Origin: Roseomonas sp.
GTDB lineage: Bacteria > Pseudomonadota > Alphaproteobacteria > Acetobacterales > Acetobacteraceae
NCBI GenBank assembly: GCA_020249865.1
Contig: JADCEV010000013.1
Span: 38,237-102,236, forward strand
DNA length: 64,000 bases
Reading direction: 5' to 3'
The position numbers were made by a program, and so were the translations under genes. Of this stretch, positions 44,516 to 56,011 are shown piece by piece (position 1 is the first letter of the stretch; every line of letters begins with the position of its first letter). The notes below the pieces were generated by a model. The model was not told where the DNA came from and did no database searches. It was given only the letters and a program-made list of their open reading frames with translations.

Positions 44516-45238
44516 TCAAATGATCTCCCCGGCCAGAATAAGCTGGACTTCGCTGTCTTTGGCAAGCTTGAGGCCGCCTTCAGGCGATAGCCCGGCGAAG
44601 GCGCCTTCGATCAGCGCGCCATCGCGTTTCACCGATACAGGCGCGCCCATGGCGGGGCCATGGCGGAGCCAGGCATCGCGGATGGGCGCGAAACCTTGGC
44701 GCAGCCGCGTTTCATGCCAATGGGCGAGGTTTCGCAGCAGTGCCGCAGCCAAGATTTCGGGCGCAGGTGGCGCGGGCAGGAATTCCGCAAGGCAGGAAGT
44801 GGCGCGGTCCGGTAGGCTCGGCTTGCTTGCGATATTCACACCGATACCGATGCAGAGCCAATCCAGTGTATTGTTGGCAGCCACACCGGTTTCCACCAGA
44901 ATACCCGCGGCCTTGGCGCCATGCAGCAGCAGATCATTGGGCCATTTCAGGGTGAGCCTGGCTTCATGAGGCAGGAGCGGCTTCAGCGTCTCCGCTAAGG
45001 CCACCACCGCAACGAAGGACCATTGCGGAGCGTCCCGCAGCAGCACGGCGGGGCGCAGCAGAACGGAAAGATAGAGATTTCCTGCCGGGCTTTCCCACCC
45101 CCTGCCCTGCCTTCCCCGGCCCGCGCTTTGGCGCAGCGCCAGGATGGCAAGGCCTTCAGCCTCGCCCGCCTCTGCGCGCTGCTTCAGCGTGGATGAGGTG
45201 CTTTCCAGCGCCTCATGGCATTCCAGGCGAAACTGCAC
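44516..45238 (-). CDS. birA: Biotin-[acetyl-CoA-carboxylase] ligase
   Basis: 240 aa, GTG start. Ligase motif ALRQSAGRGRQGRGWESPAGNLYLSVLLRP (biotinyl-AMP loop GRGRQGRGW) and LTLKWPNDLLLHGAKAAGILVE are clear. There is no N-terminal DNA-binding domain, so it is a monofunctional ligase rather than a repressor. It attaches biotin to carboxylase carrier domains. It begins 26 bases after nuoN. Confidence 0.94.
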   Translation of the reverse strand: MQFRLECHEALESTSSTLKQRAEAGEAEGLAILALRQSAGRGRQGRGWESPAGNLYLSVLLRPAVLLRDAPQWSFVAVVALAETLKPLLPHEARLTLKWPNDLLLHGAKAAGILVETGVAANNTLDWLCIGIGVNIASKPSLPDRATSCLAEFLPAPPAPEILAAALLRNLAHWHETRLRQGFAPIRDAWLRHGPAMGAPVSVKRDGALIEGAFAGLSPEGGLKLAKDSEVQLILAGEII

Positions 45239-45264
45239 ACGCGCTTCCTGCTGCGTGCCCGGAC

Positions 45265-46686
45265 TTAACCCAGCAGTGCGGAAACCGCTTCCTGCGCCGC
45301 CCGCACCAAGGGCGCCGGCATCAGGAAGAATAGCGTGGTGAAAATACCGGAAATGGCCATCACCATCGTCAGCGTCTGCGGGCGCGCATCCAAAGGTGCC
45401 TGCACGTCATCGAAATACATCACCTTGACGACGCGCAGATAATAAAATGCCGAAATCACGGAGGTGAGCACCCCAACCACCGCCAAAGTCCAGAAGCCGC
45501 CCTGCACCGCAGCCAGGAAGACATAAAGCTTCCCGAAGAACCCGGCGAGCGGCGGGATGCCCGCCATGGAAAACATGAAAATCGTCATCCACATCGCCAT
45601 CGCCGGATCGGTCTTGCCAAGCCCTGCCAGGTCTTCAATGCGCGACACGGCCTTGCCCTGCCTCCGCATGGCGATCAGCACCGCGAAGGCGCCGAGATTC
45701 ATGGCAAGGTAGATCGCCATGTAAACCATCAGGCCATGCAGGCCCTCATCACTCGCGACCGCAAGGCCCATCAGCGCGTAACCGATATGCCCAATCGAAG
45801 AATAGGCCATCAGGCGCTTGATATCGCGCTGCCCAACGGCGGCAAGCGCGCCGAGCACCATGGAAGCAAGCGAGATCAGGATGATCACCTGCTGCCATTG
45901 CGCAGCAAGATCAGCGAAAGGCCCGGCCAGCACGCGTGTGAGCAAGGCAATCGCCGCCACCTTCGGCGCGGCGGCGAAGAATGCCGTCACGGGGGTCGGC
46001 GCGCCCTCATAAACATCGGGCGTCCACATATGGAAGGGCACGGCGGAAACCTTGAAGGCCAGGCCCGCCAGGATGAAGATCAGCCCCACCGTCAGCCCCT
46101 GGCTGCGGCTTGCGGGATCGAGCAGCGCAAGCGCGATACGCTCAAAATTCGTCGTACCGGCAAAGCCATAGACCAGCGACGCGCCATACAGAAACAGGCC
46201 CGATGCCAGGGCACCCAGCACGAAGTATTTCAAGCCGGCTTCGGCCGATTGCTCATTATCCCGATGAAAGGCTGCCACCACGTAAAGGCTAAGCGAGAGC
46301 AATTCCAAGCCGATATAGACGGTCATGAAATCATTGGCGCTCAACATGATCAGCATGCCGAGTGTCGCAAACACCAGCAGCACCGGGTATTCGAAGCGAT
46401 CCAAGCCTTCGCGCGTGTTGAAATCCAGCGCCATCAGCATGCCAATCGCTGCCCCGAGCAACACCAGCAGCTTCATGAAGCGCGCAAAGCCATCGGAAAT
46501 CACCTGACCGGCGAAGCCCGTGCCATCCGGCACGGTCAGCACCAGCGCGGCGGTGATGACCAATGCGCCGATGGAAGCCATGGTGCAGCCGAAGAACATG
46601 TTCTGCCGCGGCAGCACGCCGATCATCAGAATGGCAAGGCCTGAGCAGGCCAGCACAATCTCGGGCAGGGCGAGCATCCAATTCAT
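45265..46686 (-). CDS. nuoN: NADH-quinone oxidoreductase subunit N
   Basis: 473 aa antiporter-like membrane subunit, started at ATG 46686 (MNWMLALPEIVLACSGLA). About fourteen hydrophobic segments are expected; the proton-channel Lys/Glu helices include GLELLSLSLYVVAAFHRDN and AGLAFKVSAVPFHMWTPDVYEGAPTPVTAFFAAAPKVAA. Last nuo gene; 4 bases after nuoM. Confidence 0.96.
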   Translation of the reverse strand: MNWMLALPEIVLACSGLAILMIGVLPRQNMFFGCTMASIGALVITAALVLTVPDGTGFAGQVISDGFARFMKLLVLLGAAIGMLMALDFNTREGLDRFEYPVLLVFATLGMLIMLSANDFMTVYIGLELLSLSLYVVAAFHRDNEQSAEAGLKYFVLGALASGLFLYGASLVYGFAGTTNFERIALALLDPASRSQGLTVGLIFILAGLAFKVSAVPFHMWTPDVYEGAPTPVTAFFAAAPKVAAIALLTRVLAGPFADLAAQWQQVIILISLASMVLGALAAVGQRDIKRLMAYSSIGHIGYALMGLAVASDEGLHGLMVYMAIYLAMNLGAFAVLIAMRRQGKAVSRIEDLAGLGKTDPAMAMWMTIFMFSMAGIPPLAGFFGKLYVFLAAVQGGFWTLAVVGVLTSVISAFYYLRVVKVMYFDDVQAPLDARPQTLTMVMAISGIFTTLFFLMPAPLVRAAQEAVSALLG

Positions 46687-46690
46687 GATC

Positions 46691-48202
46691 TTACAACCCC
46701 GCGAGCCGTGCAGCGCCAAGCGCGGCGTGATGCCGTTCCACAAGCGCCGCGACGGAGGCTTCAAAGAAGGACAGGAAGCTTTGCGGATAAATGCCCATCC
46801 AGATCGTCAGCACGATCAGGGGCGCGAATACCGCATATTCACGCGGCGAAAGATCAAGCAGGCCACGCAAATCATCGCGCGTGATGCGCCCGAAGACGAC
46901 GCGGCGATACAGATAGAGCATATAGGCCGCCCCCAGGATCATGCCAAGCGCCGCACCAAAGGCGACCCAAGGGTTCACCTTCCAGGCACCCAGGATCACC
47001 AGCAATTCACCCGGGAAGCCGGCAAGCCCAGGCAGCGCGACGGATGCCATGGTAAACAGCATAAAGACCAAGGCATAGGCCGGCATGATCTTGGCGACCC
47101 CGCCATAGCGCGCGATTTCGCGCGAATGCACCCTGTCATACAAAACGCCCACGCAGAGAAACAGCGCGCTGGAGATGACGCCATGCGAGAGCATGGTGAA
47201 CAAGGCGCCCGAAATTCCCTGCTGCGTAAAGGTGAAGATGCCAAGCGTGACGATGCCCATATGCGCGACCGATGAATAGGCAATCAGCTTCTTCATATCT
47301 TCCTGGGCGAGTGCCACCAGCGAGGTATAGACAATAGCGACAATGGAAAGCGCGAAAATCCAGGGCGCGAATTCCGCACTCGCGACCGGCAGCAAGGGCA
47401 GGCTGAAGCGGAGGAACCCGTAAGCCCCCATCTTCAACAAGACGCCGGCCAGAATGACAGAGCCCGCCGTGGGCGCTTCCACATGCGCATCCGGCAGCCA
47501 AGTATGCACCGGCCACATCGGCACCTTGACGGCGAAGGAGGCGAAGAAGGCCAGGAATATCCAGGTTTGCAGCGATGGCGGAATGGTAAGCGTAAAGAGC
47601 TCCAGAATGTCCGTCGTGCCGGCCTTGTACCACAGCAGCAGAATGGCGAGCAGCATGAGCACGGAGCCGAGCAAGGTGTAAAGAAAGAGCTTGAATGCCG
47701 CATAGACACGCCGCTGCCCACCCCAGACGCCGATGATCAGGAACATCGGGATCAGCACGCCTTCGAAGAAGATGTAGAAGACCACGAAATCAAGCGCGCA
47801 GAACATGCCGACCATCATGGTCTCAAGGATCAGGAAGGCGATCATGTATTCGCGCACCCGGGTTTGAACGGATTCCCAGGAAGCCAGGATGCAAATGGGC
47901 GTCAGCAGCGTGGCCAGCAGCACAAACAGCACCGAAATGCCATCCACACCCATGTGGTAGCTGACACCGAAATCCGCGAGCCAATCAAGCCGTTCGACGA
48001 ATTGGAACTCGGCTTCGTTCTTGTCGAAGCGGAACCATAGCACGAGCGAAAGCATGAAGGTGATCAGGCTGGTCCAAAGCGCGGTCCAACGCGCATTGCT
48101 GGCGACTGTCTGCTCATCACCGCGCACGGCAAGAATGATCGCCACCCCCGCCAAGGGCAGGAAGGTCAGCAGGCTGAGCAAGGGGAAACCGACACCCATC
48201 AT
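46691..48202 (-). CDS. nuoM: NADH-quinone oxidoreductase subunit M
   Basis: 503 aa antiporter-like subunit with proton-path residues in FYIFFEGVLIPMFLIIGVWGG and SFAVKVPMWPVHTWLPDAHVEAPTAGSVILAGVLLKMGAYGFLR. It lies 2 bases after nuoL. Length and motifs are typical. Confidence 0.97.
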   Translation of the reverse strand: MMGVGFPLLSLLTFLPLAGVAIILAVRGDEQTVASNARWTALWTSLITFMLSLVLWFRFDKNEAEFQFVERLDWLADFGVSYHMGVDGISVLFVLLATLLTPICILASWESVQTRVREYMIAFLILETMMVGMFCALDFVVFYIFFEGVLIPMFLIIGVWGGQRRVYAAFKLFLYTLLGSVLMLLAILLLWYKAGTTDILELFTLTIPPSLQTWIFLAFFASFAVKVPMWPVHTWLPDAHVEAPTAGSVILAGVLLKMGAYGFLRFSLPLLPVASAEFAPWIFALSIVAIVYTSLVALAQEDMKKLIAYSSVAHMGIVTLGIFTFTQQGISGALFTMLSHGVISSALFLCVGVLYDRVHSREIARYGGVAKIMPAYALVFMLFTMASVALPGLAGFPGELLVILGAWKVNPWVAFGAALGMILGAAYMLYLYRRVVFGRITRDDLRGLLDLSPREYAVFAPLIVLTIWMGIYPQSFLSFFEASVAALVERHHAALGAARLAGL

Positions 48203-48204
48203 CT

Positions 48205-50115
48205 TCAGCCCCCGAACAGCAGCAAAGAAACAAGCACAACAAGCCCCACAATCATCGTGAAGGCGTAACTCGCGACACGTCCGGTTTGCAGCGATACCGC
48301 CTGACGGGCTGCCCCCGCCACAGATGCGGCAAGCCCGTTCGGCACACCATCAATGATGCGCACATCGCCAATTTTCCAAAAGCCGCGCGCAAGCGCACGC
48401 GCGGGGCGTACAAAGATTGCGTCATAAAGCTCATCAAAATACCATTTGTTGAGCAGGAAGCGATGCACCCCAGGCAGCGCATTTGCCAGCGCCGCCGGAA
48501 GGCTGGGCATGAACATATACATCACGTAAGCGAGTGCGATGCCGCCAAGCCCGACAATGGTCGGCGCCAGCGGCACCCAGCCTGGCACTTCATGCACGTG
48601 ATGCATGATGTGATTATGCGGCGCATTGACGATGGCGCCGTTCCAGAATTCTTCCCAATGATGGCCGATGAAGGACGGCGCGAAGACCGCGCCCGCAAAT
48701 ACCGCGCCCACGGCCAACAACAGCAACGGCACCAGCATCACCGCCGGGCTTTCATGCACATGTTCCATGGTGTGGTGATCCGCCCGCGGCGCGCCATGGA
48801 AGGTCAGGATCAGAAGGCGCCAGGAATAGAAGGCAGTCAGGAAGGCCGCGAGCAGGCCGCAGATGAAGGCGTACATGCCAACCCCGGAATGCGCCGCATA
48901 AGCCGCTTCCAGCACGAAATCCTTGGAATAATATCCGGCGAAATAAGGCACGCCAGCAAGTGCCAAGGACCCAATCCACATCACCGCATAGGTCACCGGA
49001 ATCTTCTTCCAGATGCCGCCCATTTTGCGGATATCCTGTTCTTCCGACATGGCATGGATCACCGCACCGGCGGATAGGAACAGCAGCGCCTTGAAGAAGG
49101 CATGGGTAAACAGGTGGAAAACCGCGCCCTGATAGGCACCAACCCCGGCCGCGAAGAACATATAGCCAAGCTGCGAACAGGTGGAATAGGCGATGATGCG
49201 CTTGATGTCGTTCTGCACGCAGCCAATGGTCGCGGCGAATAGCGCGGTTGAAGCCCCCACCACCGTCACGATGGCAAGCGCTGTCGGCGCGTATTCAAAG
49301 ACCGGCGACATGCGCGCGACAAGAAACACGCCGGCCGTCACCATGGTTGCGGCATGGATCAGGGCGGAAACAGGTGTGGGGCCTTCCATCGCATCCGGCA
49401 GCCAGGTGTGCAGGCCAAGCTGCGCAGACTTACCGCAGGCGCCGAGGAAGAGCAGGATGCAAATCACCTCATAGTCCGGCAGGCCGGCGAAGCGCGCATC
49501 CTTGTGCTGATCAATGGCGCCAAAAATCTCGCCGAATTCGATGGACCCAAAGACCCAGAAGGTCAGGCACAGCCCCAGCATGAAGAACAGATCGCCCACG
49601 CGATTGACGATGAAGGCCTTCATCGCCGCCGCACAGGCGCTTTCCTTTTCATACCAATAACCAATCAGCAGATAGGAAGCGAGGCCAACACCTTCCCAGC
49701 CGAAGAACAGCTGCACCAGATTATCCGCGGTCACCAGCATCAGCATCATGAAGGTGAACAAGGAAAGATAGGCGAAGAAGCGCGGCGTTGTCGGGTCATG
49801 CGACATATAGCCGACGCTATAGAGATGGATCAGCGTGGAAATACAGGTGACCATCGCCACCATCACCACACTCAGCGTGTCATAGCGCAGCGCCCAATCC
49901 AGCCCGAAGGACCCCACATCCAGGAAGCGCAGCAGCACCACGGTTTGCGGCGCATGGCCCAAGGCCACTTCAACAAAGGAAGCCACGCCGCAAATGGCGG
50001 CCAGCGCCATGCAGAGCACCGTGACCCATTGCGCAGCCTTGTCGCCAATCCAGCGACCAAAGAAACCCGCAATGGTCGCACCCAGCAGCGGGAAGAAAAC
50101 GGCGCCGACAAACAT
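48205..50115 (-). CDS. nuoL: NADH-quinone oxidoreductase subunit L
   Basis: 636 aa, the largest antiporter-like subunit with the long lateral helix at the C-terminus. Key parts: LFFGWEGVGLASYLLIGYWYEKESACAAAMKAFIVNRVGD and GACGKSAQLGLHTWLPDAMEGPTPVSALIHAATMVTAGVFLVARM (both in the first half). A His-rich loop (HNHIMHHVHEVPG) stands near residue 505. It follows nuoK by 4 bases. Confidence 0.97.
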   Translation of the reverse strand: MFVGAVFFPLLGATIAGFFGRWIGDKAAQWVTVLCMALAAICGVASFVEVALGHAPQTVVLLRFLDVGSFGLDWALRYDTLSVVMVAMVTCISTLIHLYSVGYMSHDPTTPRFFAYLSLFTFMMLMLVTADNLVQLFFGWEGVGLASYLLIGYWYEKESACAAAMKAFIVNRVGDLFFMLGLCLTFWVFGSIEFGEIFGAIDQHKDARFAGLPDYEVICILLFLGACGKSAQLGLHTWLPDAMEGPTPVSALIHAATMVTAGVFLVARMSPVFEYAPTALAIVTVVGASTALFAATIGCVQNDIKRIIAYSTCSQLGYMFFAAGVGAYQGAVFHLFTHAFFKALLFLSAGAVIHAMSEEQDIRKMGGIWKKIPVTYAVMWIGSLALAGVPYFAGYYSKDFVLEAAYAAHSGVGMYAFICGLLAAFLTAFYSWRLLILTFHGAPRADHHTMEHVHESPAVMLVPLLLLAVGAVFAGAVFAPSFIGHHWEEFWNGAIVNAPHNHIMHHVHEVPGWVPLAPTIVGLGGIALAYVMYMFMPSLPAALANALPGVHRFLLNKWYFDELYDAIFVRPARALARGFWKIGDVRIIDGVPNGLAASVAGAARQAVSLQTGRVASYAFTMIVGLVVLVSLLLFGG

Positions 50116-50119
50116 CGCG

Positions 50120-50428
50120 CTAACCCTTCAGGGTCGAGATATCCTCGACCTCGATCGAACCGCGGTTGCGGAAGTAGACAACAAGAATGGCAAGGCCAAT
50201 CGCGGCTTCAGCCGCCGCCACGGTCAGGATAAACATGGTGAAGACCTGGCCGGCCAGATCATTCAAATGGGCGGAAAACGCCACCAGGTTCAGATTGACC
50301 GCCAGCAGAATCAATTCCACCGACATCAGAATGACGATGACATTCTTGCGGTTCAGGAAGATCCCGAAAATGCCAATGACGAAAAGCATCGCCGCTACGG
50401 TCAGGAAATGGGAGAGGCCGATGGTCAT
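50120..50428 (-). CDS. nuoK: NADH-quinone oxidoreductase subunit K
   Basis: 102 aa from ATG 50428 ([19 protein letters not shown]), directly after the nuoJ stop; the frame is open upstream inside nuoJ. Three membrane helices, with the conserved glutamates in [19 protein letters not shown] and [17 protein letters not shown]. Confidence 0.96.
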   Translation of the reverse strand: MTIGLSHFLTVAAMLFVIGIFGIFLNRKNVIVILMSVELILLAVNLNLVAFSAHLNDLAGQVFTMFILTVAAAEAAIGLAILVVYFRNRGSIEVEDISTLKG

Positions 50429-50429
50429 G

Positions 50430-51119
50430 TCAGTGATGCCCCCCATGGCCGTGGTGATGCTCAATGGGCTTGGGCGCCGCTTCCTCAGGCAGTGGCGGAC
50501 GACGAATGCCAAGCTGCTTGAGCCCCGCACCGGTCGGCACCGACACATTCGTCACAGAACCTGCGCGCGCGATCTGTTCCGCGATGTTCTGCCGCTTGGA
50601 ATTGGGCTTGTCGCGCAGCGTCAGCACAATGGCGCCGATCATCGCGATCAACAGGATCAGGCCGCAGCCCTGAAACAGATAGATGTAATCGGTATAGAGA
50701 ATGCGCCCAAGCGCTTCGGCATTCGCAACATCCGCCGGCGTTTCATTGAGCCTTAACGCCATCGCCCCCGGTGCCATGCGCCAACCGATCATCACCATTA
50801 CCAATTGCACCAGCAGCACAAGGCCAATAAGCGCGCCGACGGGTGCATAGCGCTGGAACCCTTCCCGCAGTCGTGAGAAATCAATATCCAGCATCATGAC
50901 CACGAACAGGAACAGCACCGCGACCGCGCCGACATAGACGATCACCAAAATCATGGCGAGAAATTCAGCCCCGGCCAGCAAGAACAAGCCCGCCGCATTG
51001 AAGAAGGCCAGGATCAGGAACAGCACGCTATGCACTGGGTTCCGGCTGGTCACCACCATGACGGCAGAGCCAATCAGCACAGCGGCGAAGGCGTAAAAGG
51101 CAAGAGCGGCAATCATCAA
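50430..51119 (-). CDS. nuoJ: NADH-quinone oxidoreductase subunit J
   Basis: 229 aa with five membrane helices in the first 165 residues, including the pi-bulge helix [23 protein letters not shown]. The last 60 residues are polar and end in [10 protein letters not shown], a His-rich tail not typical of all NuoJ proteins. It sits 12 bases after nuoI. Confidence 0.95.
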   Translation of the reverse strand: MMIAALAFYAFAAVLIGSAVMVVTSRNPVHSVLFLILAFFNAAGLFLLAGAEFLAMILVIVYVGAVAVLFLFVVMMLDIDFSRLREGFQRYAPVGALIGLVLLVQLVMVMIGWRMAPGAMALRLNETPADVANAEALGRILYTDYIYLFQGCGLILLIAMIGAIVLTLRDKPNSKRQNIAEQIARAGSVTNVSVPTGAGLKQLGIRRPPLPEEAAPKPIEHHHGHGGHH

Positions 51120-51131
51120 ACGCCCCTTCCC

Positions 51132-51620
51132 TTACCGATATGGCGCATCGAGGCGTAGCCTCTCAGCCAGCATTGGTTCCCAACGATCGCCATTATCGAG
51201 CAGCTTTTCCTTGGTGTAGATCAGTTCCGAACGCCGCTCGACCGCGAATTCCATATTCGGGCCTTCGACAATGGCATCCACCGGGCAGGCTTCTTCGCAA
51301 AGCCCGCAATAGATGCATTTCGTCATGTCAATGTCGTAGCGCGTGGTGCGGCGGCTGCCATCTTCCCGCGGTTCGGCTTCGATGGTGATGGCCTGGGCGG
51401 GGCAGACAGCCTCACACAATTTGCAAGCAATGCAGCGTTCTTCGCCATTCGGGTAACGGCGCAAAGCATGTTCACCCTTGAAGCGCGGCCCAAGCGGCCC
51501 GCGTTCATAGGGGTAGTTCAGCGTCACCTTCTTCTTGAAGAAATACTTCAAGGTCAGCGCCATGCCGGAGACGATTTCCGTGAGCAGCAGGCTACGGGCG
51601 ACGCGATCGAGAGAAGCCAT
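51132..51620 (-). CDS. nuoI: NADH-quinone oxidoreductase subunit I
   Basis: 162 aa with two 4Fe-4S motifs, [12 protein letters not shown] and [12 protein letters not shown], which carry clusters N6a and N6b linking NuoG to NuoB. The N-terminal helix ([19 protein letters not shown]) anchors it at the membrane. It starts 13 bases after nuoH. Confidence 0.97.
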   Translation of the reverse strand: MASLDRVARSLLLTEIVSGMALTLKYFFKKKVTLNYPYERGPLGPRFKGEHALRRYPNGEERCIACKLCEAVCPAQAITIEAEPREDGSRRTTRYDIDMTKCIYCGLCEEACPVDAIVEGPNMEFAVERRSELIYTKEKLLDNGDRWEPMLAERLRLDAPYR

Positions 51621-51633
51621 GTTCAGCGCCCCA

Positions 51634-52644
51634 TCAAGCCGGCAGCCAGCCGGTAAGTTTCAGAACGGCGGCGGTAATCACCAGCCAGATCAGGCTGAAG
51701 GGCAGAAACACCTTCCAGCCGAGCCGCATCAACTGGTCATAGCGGTAGCGCGGGAAGGTCGCGCGCACCCAGATGAAGACAAACAGCAGGAAGCAGACCT
51801 TCAACACGAACCACACGGGCCCGGGGATCCAGGTAAAGGGCTCAATGCCGAATGGCGGGTACCAGCCCCCGAGGAACAGGATCGTCGTCAGCGACGCCAT
51901 CAGGATCATATTCGCGTATTCGCCAAGGAAGAATAGCGCGAAGGACATGCTGCTATATTCGACGAAGAACCCCGCCACCAATTCGCTTTCGCCTTCCGGC
52001 AGGTCAAACGGCGCGCGATTGGTCTCGGCCAGGGTCGAGATGAAGAAGATCACGAACATCGGGAAAAGCGGAATGAAGAACCAGAGATTCTCCTGCGCCT
52101 TCACAATATCATTCAGATTGAGTGAGCCCACGCACAGCAGCACTGTCACAATCACAAAGCCCATGCTGACTTCGTAGGACACCATCTGCGCGGCGGAACG
52201 CAGCGCGCCCAGAAACGCATATTTCGAATTGGAAGCCCAGCCCGCGATAATGATGCCGTAAACGCCCAGCGATGAAATGGCGAAAAGATAAAGAATGCCG
52301 ACATTGATATCGGCAATCGCCCAGCCATCATTCACCGGGATGACTGCCCAGGCGAGCATGGCGAGCATGAAGGTCAGCATCGGCGCAAACAGGAACAGGA
52401 GCTTATTCGCCCCTGTCGGCACAATGGTTTCCTTAAGCAGCATCTTGAGCGCATCGGCGAAGGGCTGAAGCAAACCAAAGGGCCCAACGACATTGGGGCC
52501 ACGGCGCATTTGCATCGCCGCCAGCACCTTGCGTTCAGCCAGCGTCAGGAACGCCACCATGACCAGCAGCGGCACCAGCAGCGCCATGGCCTTGGCAACC
52601 GTCAGCGCCAAAACACCAATGGGGGAAGCCAGGAATTCGCTCAT
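51634..52644 (-). CDS. nuoH: NADH-quinone oxidoreductase subunit H
   Basis: 336 aa from ATG 52644 ([18 protein letters not shown]); upstream in-frame codons lie inside nuoG. It has eight membrane helices and the quinone-site loop [37 protein letters not shown] plus [25 protein letters not shown]. NuoG stops 4 bases upstream. Confidence 0.97.
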   Translation of the reverse strand: MSEFLASPIGVLALTVAKAMALLVPLLVMVAFLTLAERKVLAAMQMRRGPNVVGPFGLLQPFADALKMLLKETIVPTGANKLLFLFAPMLTFMLAMLAWAVIPVNDGWAIADINVGILYLFAISSLGVYGIIIAGWASNSKYAFLGALRSAAQMVSYEVSMGFVIVTVLLCVGSLNLNDIVKAQENLWFFIPLFPMFVIFFISTLAETNRAPFDLPEGESELVAGFFVEYSSMSFALFFLGEYANMILMASLTTILFLGGWYPPFGIEPFTWIPGPVWFVLKVCFLLFVFIWVRATFPRYRYDQLMRLGWKVFLPFSLIWLVITAAVLKLTGWLPA

Positions 52645-52648
52645 CGCC

Positions 52649-54706
52649 CTACTCCGCCGCCAAAGCCCGCTGCGGCCCATAGACCGCAGCACATTCCGCC
52701 ATGACATCCGATGCGCGGCTGATCACATCGGCGCGGTGATAATCCGTGATCGGCAGGCGGAACGGCGCCGCTTCCATCGCCATCACGGCCTGCGGGCCAG
52801 CCATATCAGCGCAGCCTGAAGCCGCCACTTCGCCAATGCGGGCAAAGACAGAGCTGACACTCGCCAACCGTGCCCGCAGCGCATCCAGATCATTGTAAGG
52901 CAGCGTCTTGCCCACACCTTCGCTGAAGGCGCGGATGATGCGCCAATCCTCTCGCGCTTCGCCTGGCGGGTGAATGGCGCGATAGCTGCGTTGCGCGCGG
53001 CCTTCCGTATTCACCCAAGTCGCGTCCTTTTCAGTATAGGCCGCACCAGGCAGCAGCACATCGGCGCGCGCTGCCATGGCATCACCATGATGGCCCTGAT
53101 AGATCACGAAGGTACTGGCCGGGATGCGCGCAGGGTCAAAGCCATCCGTATTCAGCAGCCATAGCGCATCCACGCCGCCGCCGAGCATCGCGGCAAGGTC
53201 CTTGCCCCCCTGCCCCGGCAGGAAGCCAAGTTCCAAAGCGCCAACCTGACCACCGAAGTGATGCAGCAGGTTGAAGCCATGCCAATCGGGCTTCAGCATG
53301 CCGGCCTCCGCCGCCAGGCGCCACGCTGCCGCCAGCACCGCCGCGCCATCAGCACGCGCAATCGCACCACGACCCAGGATCAGCATGGGCTTTTGCGCTG
53401 CTTTCAGCGTTGCGGCAAAAGGATGCGAACCATCCAGCAGCGCAGAGAGCACCGCCGGCCCCTCACCCAGATGCTGGGCGCTATAGGTCAGATCAATGCC
53501 CGCCGGCCCAATGAAGCCGACCGGGAAACGCCCCTGCGCCCAACGCTTGCGAATGCGCGCATTCAGGACCGGCGCTTCCTTGCGCGGATCAGCGCCAATG
53601 ATCAGCAGCGCATCGGCTTCTTCAATGCCGGCGATGGTCGTGTTGAAGCGATAGAAATCTGGCCGCGTGCCATCAATCGCCGCGCCATCTTCCCGGCAAT
53701 CCAGATTGGCGCTGCCATAGGCCGCCGTCAGATCCTTGAGCGCCAGCACGCTTTCTGCATCCGCAAGCGAACCCGCCACCGCGCCAATCCGGTCCGCCTG
53801 CGTTTGCGCCAGCTTCGCAGCAATGACAGCGAATGCTTCCGCCCAGCTTGCCGCGACCATGCGGCCATCCTTGCGCAGCCAAGGCCGATCCAGCCGACGA
53901 CGCTTCAGCCCATCAAAGGAAAAGCGGCCGCGATCGGCCATCCATTCCTCATTCACCGCTTCATTGATGCGCGGCAGAATACGCAGCACTTCGGGTCCGC
54001 GCGTATCAATGCGGATATTCGCGCCCACGGCATCCAGCACATCAATGCCATCCGTCTTGCGCAATTCCCAAGGCCGCGAGACGAAAGCATAGGGCCTACT
54101 GGTCAATGCACCGACCGGGCAGATATCAATCAGATTGCCGGAAAGTTCAGAGGTCAGCGCCTTTTCGACATAGGTGCCGATTTCCATATTCTCGCCGCGA
54201 TTGGTGCCACCCAATTCCGGCGTGCCGGCCACTTCCGCAGCAAAGCGCACGCAGCGTGTGCATTGAATGCAGCGCGTCATCACGGTTTTGATGAGCGGGC
54301 CGATATTCTTGTCCTTCACCGCCCGCTTGGCTTCACCGTAACGCGACTTGTCATGACCATAGGCATAGGCTTGGTCCTGCAAATCACATTCACCGCCCTG
54401 ATCGCAGATCGGGCAATCCAGCGGGTGATTGATCAGCAGAAATTCCATCACGCCGCGCCGCGCATTGCGCACCACGGGCGTGTCGGTGAATACCTTCATC
54501 CCATCCATGACCGGATAGGCGCAGGAAGCGACCGGCTTTGGCGCCTTTTCCACTTCCACCAGGCACATGCGGCAATTGCCGGCAACACTCAGGCGTTCAT
54601 GATAGCAAAAGCGCGGGATTTCCTTGCCCGCCGCTTCGCAGGCTTGCAACACGGAAGACCCATTCGGGACTTCCACTTCAATGCCATCAACCGTTACCTT
54701 CGCCAT
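52649..54706 (-). CDS. nuoG: NADH-quinone oxidoreductase subunit G
   Basis: 685 aa from ATG 54706 ([20 protein letters not shown]). The N-terminal 2Fe-2S domain has [16 protein letters not shown], the next cluster region has [17 protein letters not shown] and the four-cysteine block [12 protein letters not shown] followed by [12 protein letters not shown]. The rest is a molybdopterin-oxidoreductase-like domain that has lost its cofactor. It is the peripheral-arm electron wire, 5 bases after nuoF. Confidence 0.97.
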   Translation of the reverse strand: MAKVTVDGIEVEVPNGSSVLQACEAAGKEIPRFCYHERLSVAGNCRMCLVEVEKAPKPVASCAYPVMDGMKVFTDTPVVRNARRGVMEFLLINHPLDCPICDQGGECDLQDQAYAYGHDKSRYGEAKRAVKDKNIGPLIKTVMTRCIQCTRCVRFAAEVAGTPELGGTNRGENMEIGTYVEKALTSELSGNLIDICPVGALTSRPYAFVSRPWELRKTDGIDVLDAVGANIRIDTRGPEVLRILPRINEAVNEEWMADRGRFSFDGLKRRRLDRPWLRKDGRMVAASWAEAFAVIAAKLAQTQADRIGAVAGSLADAESVLALKDLTAAYGSANLDCREDGAAIDGTRPDFYRFNTTIAGIEEADALLIIGADPRKEAPVLNARIRKRWAQGRFPVGFIGPAGIDLTYSAQHLGEGPAVLSALLDGSHPFAATLKAAQKPMLILGRGAIARADGAAVLAAAWRLAAEAGMLKPDWHGFNLLHHFGGQVGALELGFLPGQGGKDLAAMLGGGVDALWLLNTDGFDPARIPASTFVIYQGHHGDAMAARADVLLPGAAYTEKDATWVNTEGRAQRSYRAIHPPGEAREDWRIIRAFSEGVGKTLPYNDLDALRARLASVSSVFARIGEVAASGCADMAGPQAVMAMEAAPFRLPITDYHRADVISRASDVMAECAAVYGPQRALAAE

Positions 54707-54711
54707 GGCGC

Positions 54712-56010
54712 TTACTCCGCCGCCAGCGGCATGGAGTGCCGCTTTTTGTAATCGCGAATGCGTTCTTCCATCAGCGGGCGGAAATGCCGGATCAGCCCCT
54801 GCACGGGCCACACGCCGCCATCAGCCAAGGCGCAAATCGTATGGCCTTCAATGCGGCGCGTGACGTTTTCCAGCACGTCAATTTCCTCGATCTCCGCATT
54901 GCCTTCAACCATGCGGTCCATCATGCGCTTCTGCCAGCCCATGCCTTCCCGGCAGGGTGTGCATTGGCCGCAGCTTTCATGCTTGTAGAAGGCCGCGAGG
55001 CGCGCAATCGCCTTGATGACATCGGTGGATTTGTCCATCACGATCACGCCCGCCGTGCCAAGGCCGGAACGATGTTCGCGCAGCGCATCAAAATCCATCA
55101 GCACATCATCGCAAATATGCTTGGGCAGCAGCGGCGTGGAAGAACCGCCTGGAATGACACAGAGCAAATTATCCCAACCGCCGCGCACACCACCGGCATA
55201 GCGTTCAATCAGCTCCCGCATCGGGATGCTCATTTCCGCTTCCACATTGCAGGGATTGTTCACATGGCCCTGGATACAGAAAATCTTCGTGCCGGAATTC
55301 TTGGGCCGCCCGAAAGATGAAAACCATTCCGGCCCACGGCGCAAAATCTCCGGCACCACGGCGATGGTTTCAACATTATTCACCGTGGTCGGGCAGCCAT
55401 AAAGCCCGACCGCCGCCGGGAAAGGCGGCTTCAGCCGCGGCATGCCCTTCTTGCCTTCCAGGCTTTCGATCAGCGCGGTTTCCTCACCGCAAATATAGGC
55501 GCCTGCACCGCGATGCACGTACAGATCAAAATCCCAGCCCGAACCAGCGGCATTCCGCCCAAGCAGGCCAGCATCATAGGCTTCCTGGATCGCGGCTTCC
55601 AGCACCACGCTTTCATTGTAATACTCGCCGCGAATATAGATGTAGCCGGCATGGGCACCCATGGCGAAACCGGCGATCAGGCAGCCTTCAATCAGCGTAT
55701 GCGGATCGTGCCGAATGATATCGCGATCCTTGCAGGTGCCCGGTTCCGATTCATCTGCATTCACCACCAGGTAGGAAGGTCGGCCATCCGATTGCTTCGG
55801 CATGAAGGACCATTTCATGCCGGTCGGGAAACCCGCACCACCACGGCCACGAAGCCCTGAATTCTTCACTTCTTCAATGACGGTATCACGTCCGCGCGCA
55901 ATGATGGCCGCAGTGCCATCCCAATTGCCGCGCATGCGCGCTGCCGCCAAATTCCAGGGCTGGCGACCATAGAGATTCTGGAAAATCCGGTCCTTGTCTG
56001 AAAGGGCCAT
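54712..56010 (-). CDS. nuoF: NADH-quinone oxidoreductase subunit F
   Basis: 432 aa flavoprotein that oxidises NADH. The NADH/FMN sites are [36 protein letters not shown] and [32 protein letters not shown]; the N3 4Fe-4S motif is [12 protein letters not shown]. The ATG is one base after the nuoE stop. Confidence 0.97.
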   Translation of the reverse strand: MALSDKDRIFQNLYGRQPWNLAAARMRGNWDGTAAIIARGRDTVIEEVKNSGLRGRGGAGFPTGMKWSFMPKQSDGRPSYLVVNADESEPGTCKDRDIIRHDPHTLIEGCLIAGFAMGAHAGYIYIRGEYYNESVVLEAAIQEAYDAGLLGRNAAGSGWDFDLYVHRGAGAYICGEETALIESLEGKKGMPRLKPPFPAAVGLYGCPTTVNNVETIAVVPEILRRGPEWFSSFGRPKNSGTKIFCIQGHVNNPCNVEAEMSIPMRELIERYAGGVRGGWDNLLCVIPGGSSTPLLPKHICDDVLMDFDALREHRSGLGTAGVIVMDKSTDVIKAIARLAAFYKHESCGQCTPCREGMGWQKRMMDRMVEGNAEIEEIDVLENVTRRIEGHTICALADGGVWPVQGLIRHFRPLMEERIRDYKKRHSMPLAAE

Positions 56011-56011
56011 C

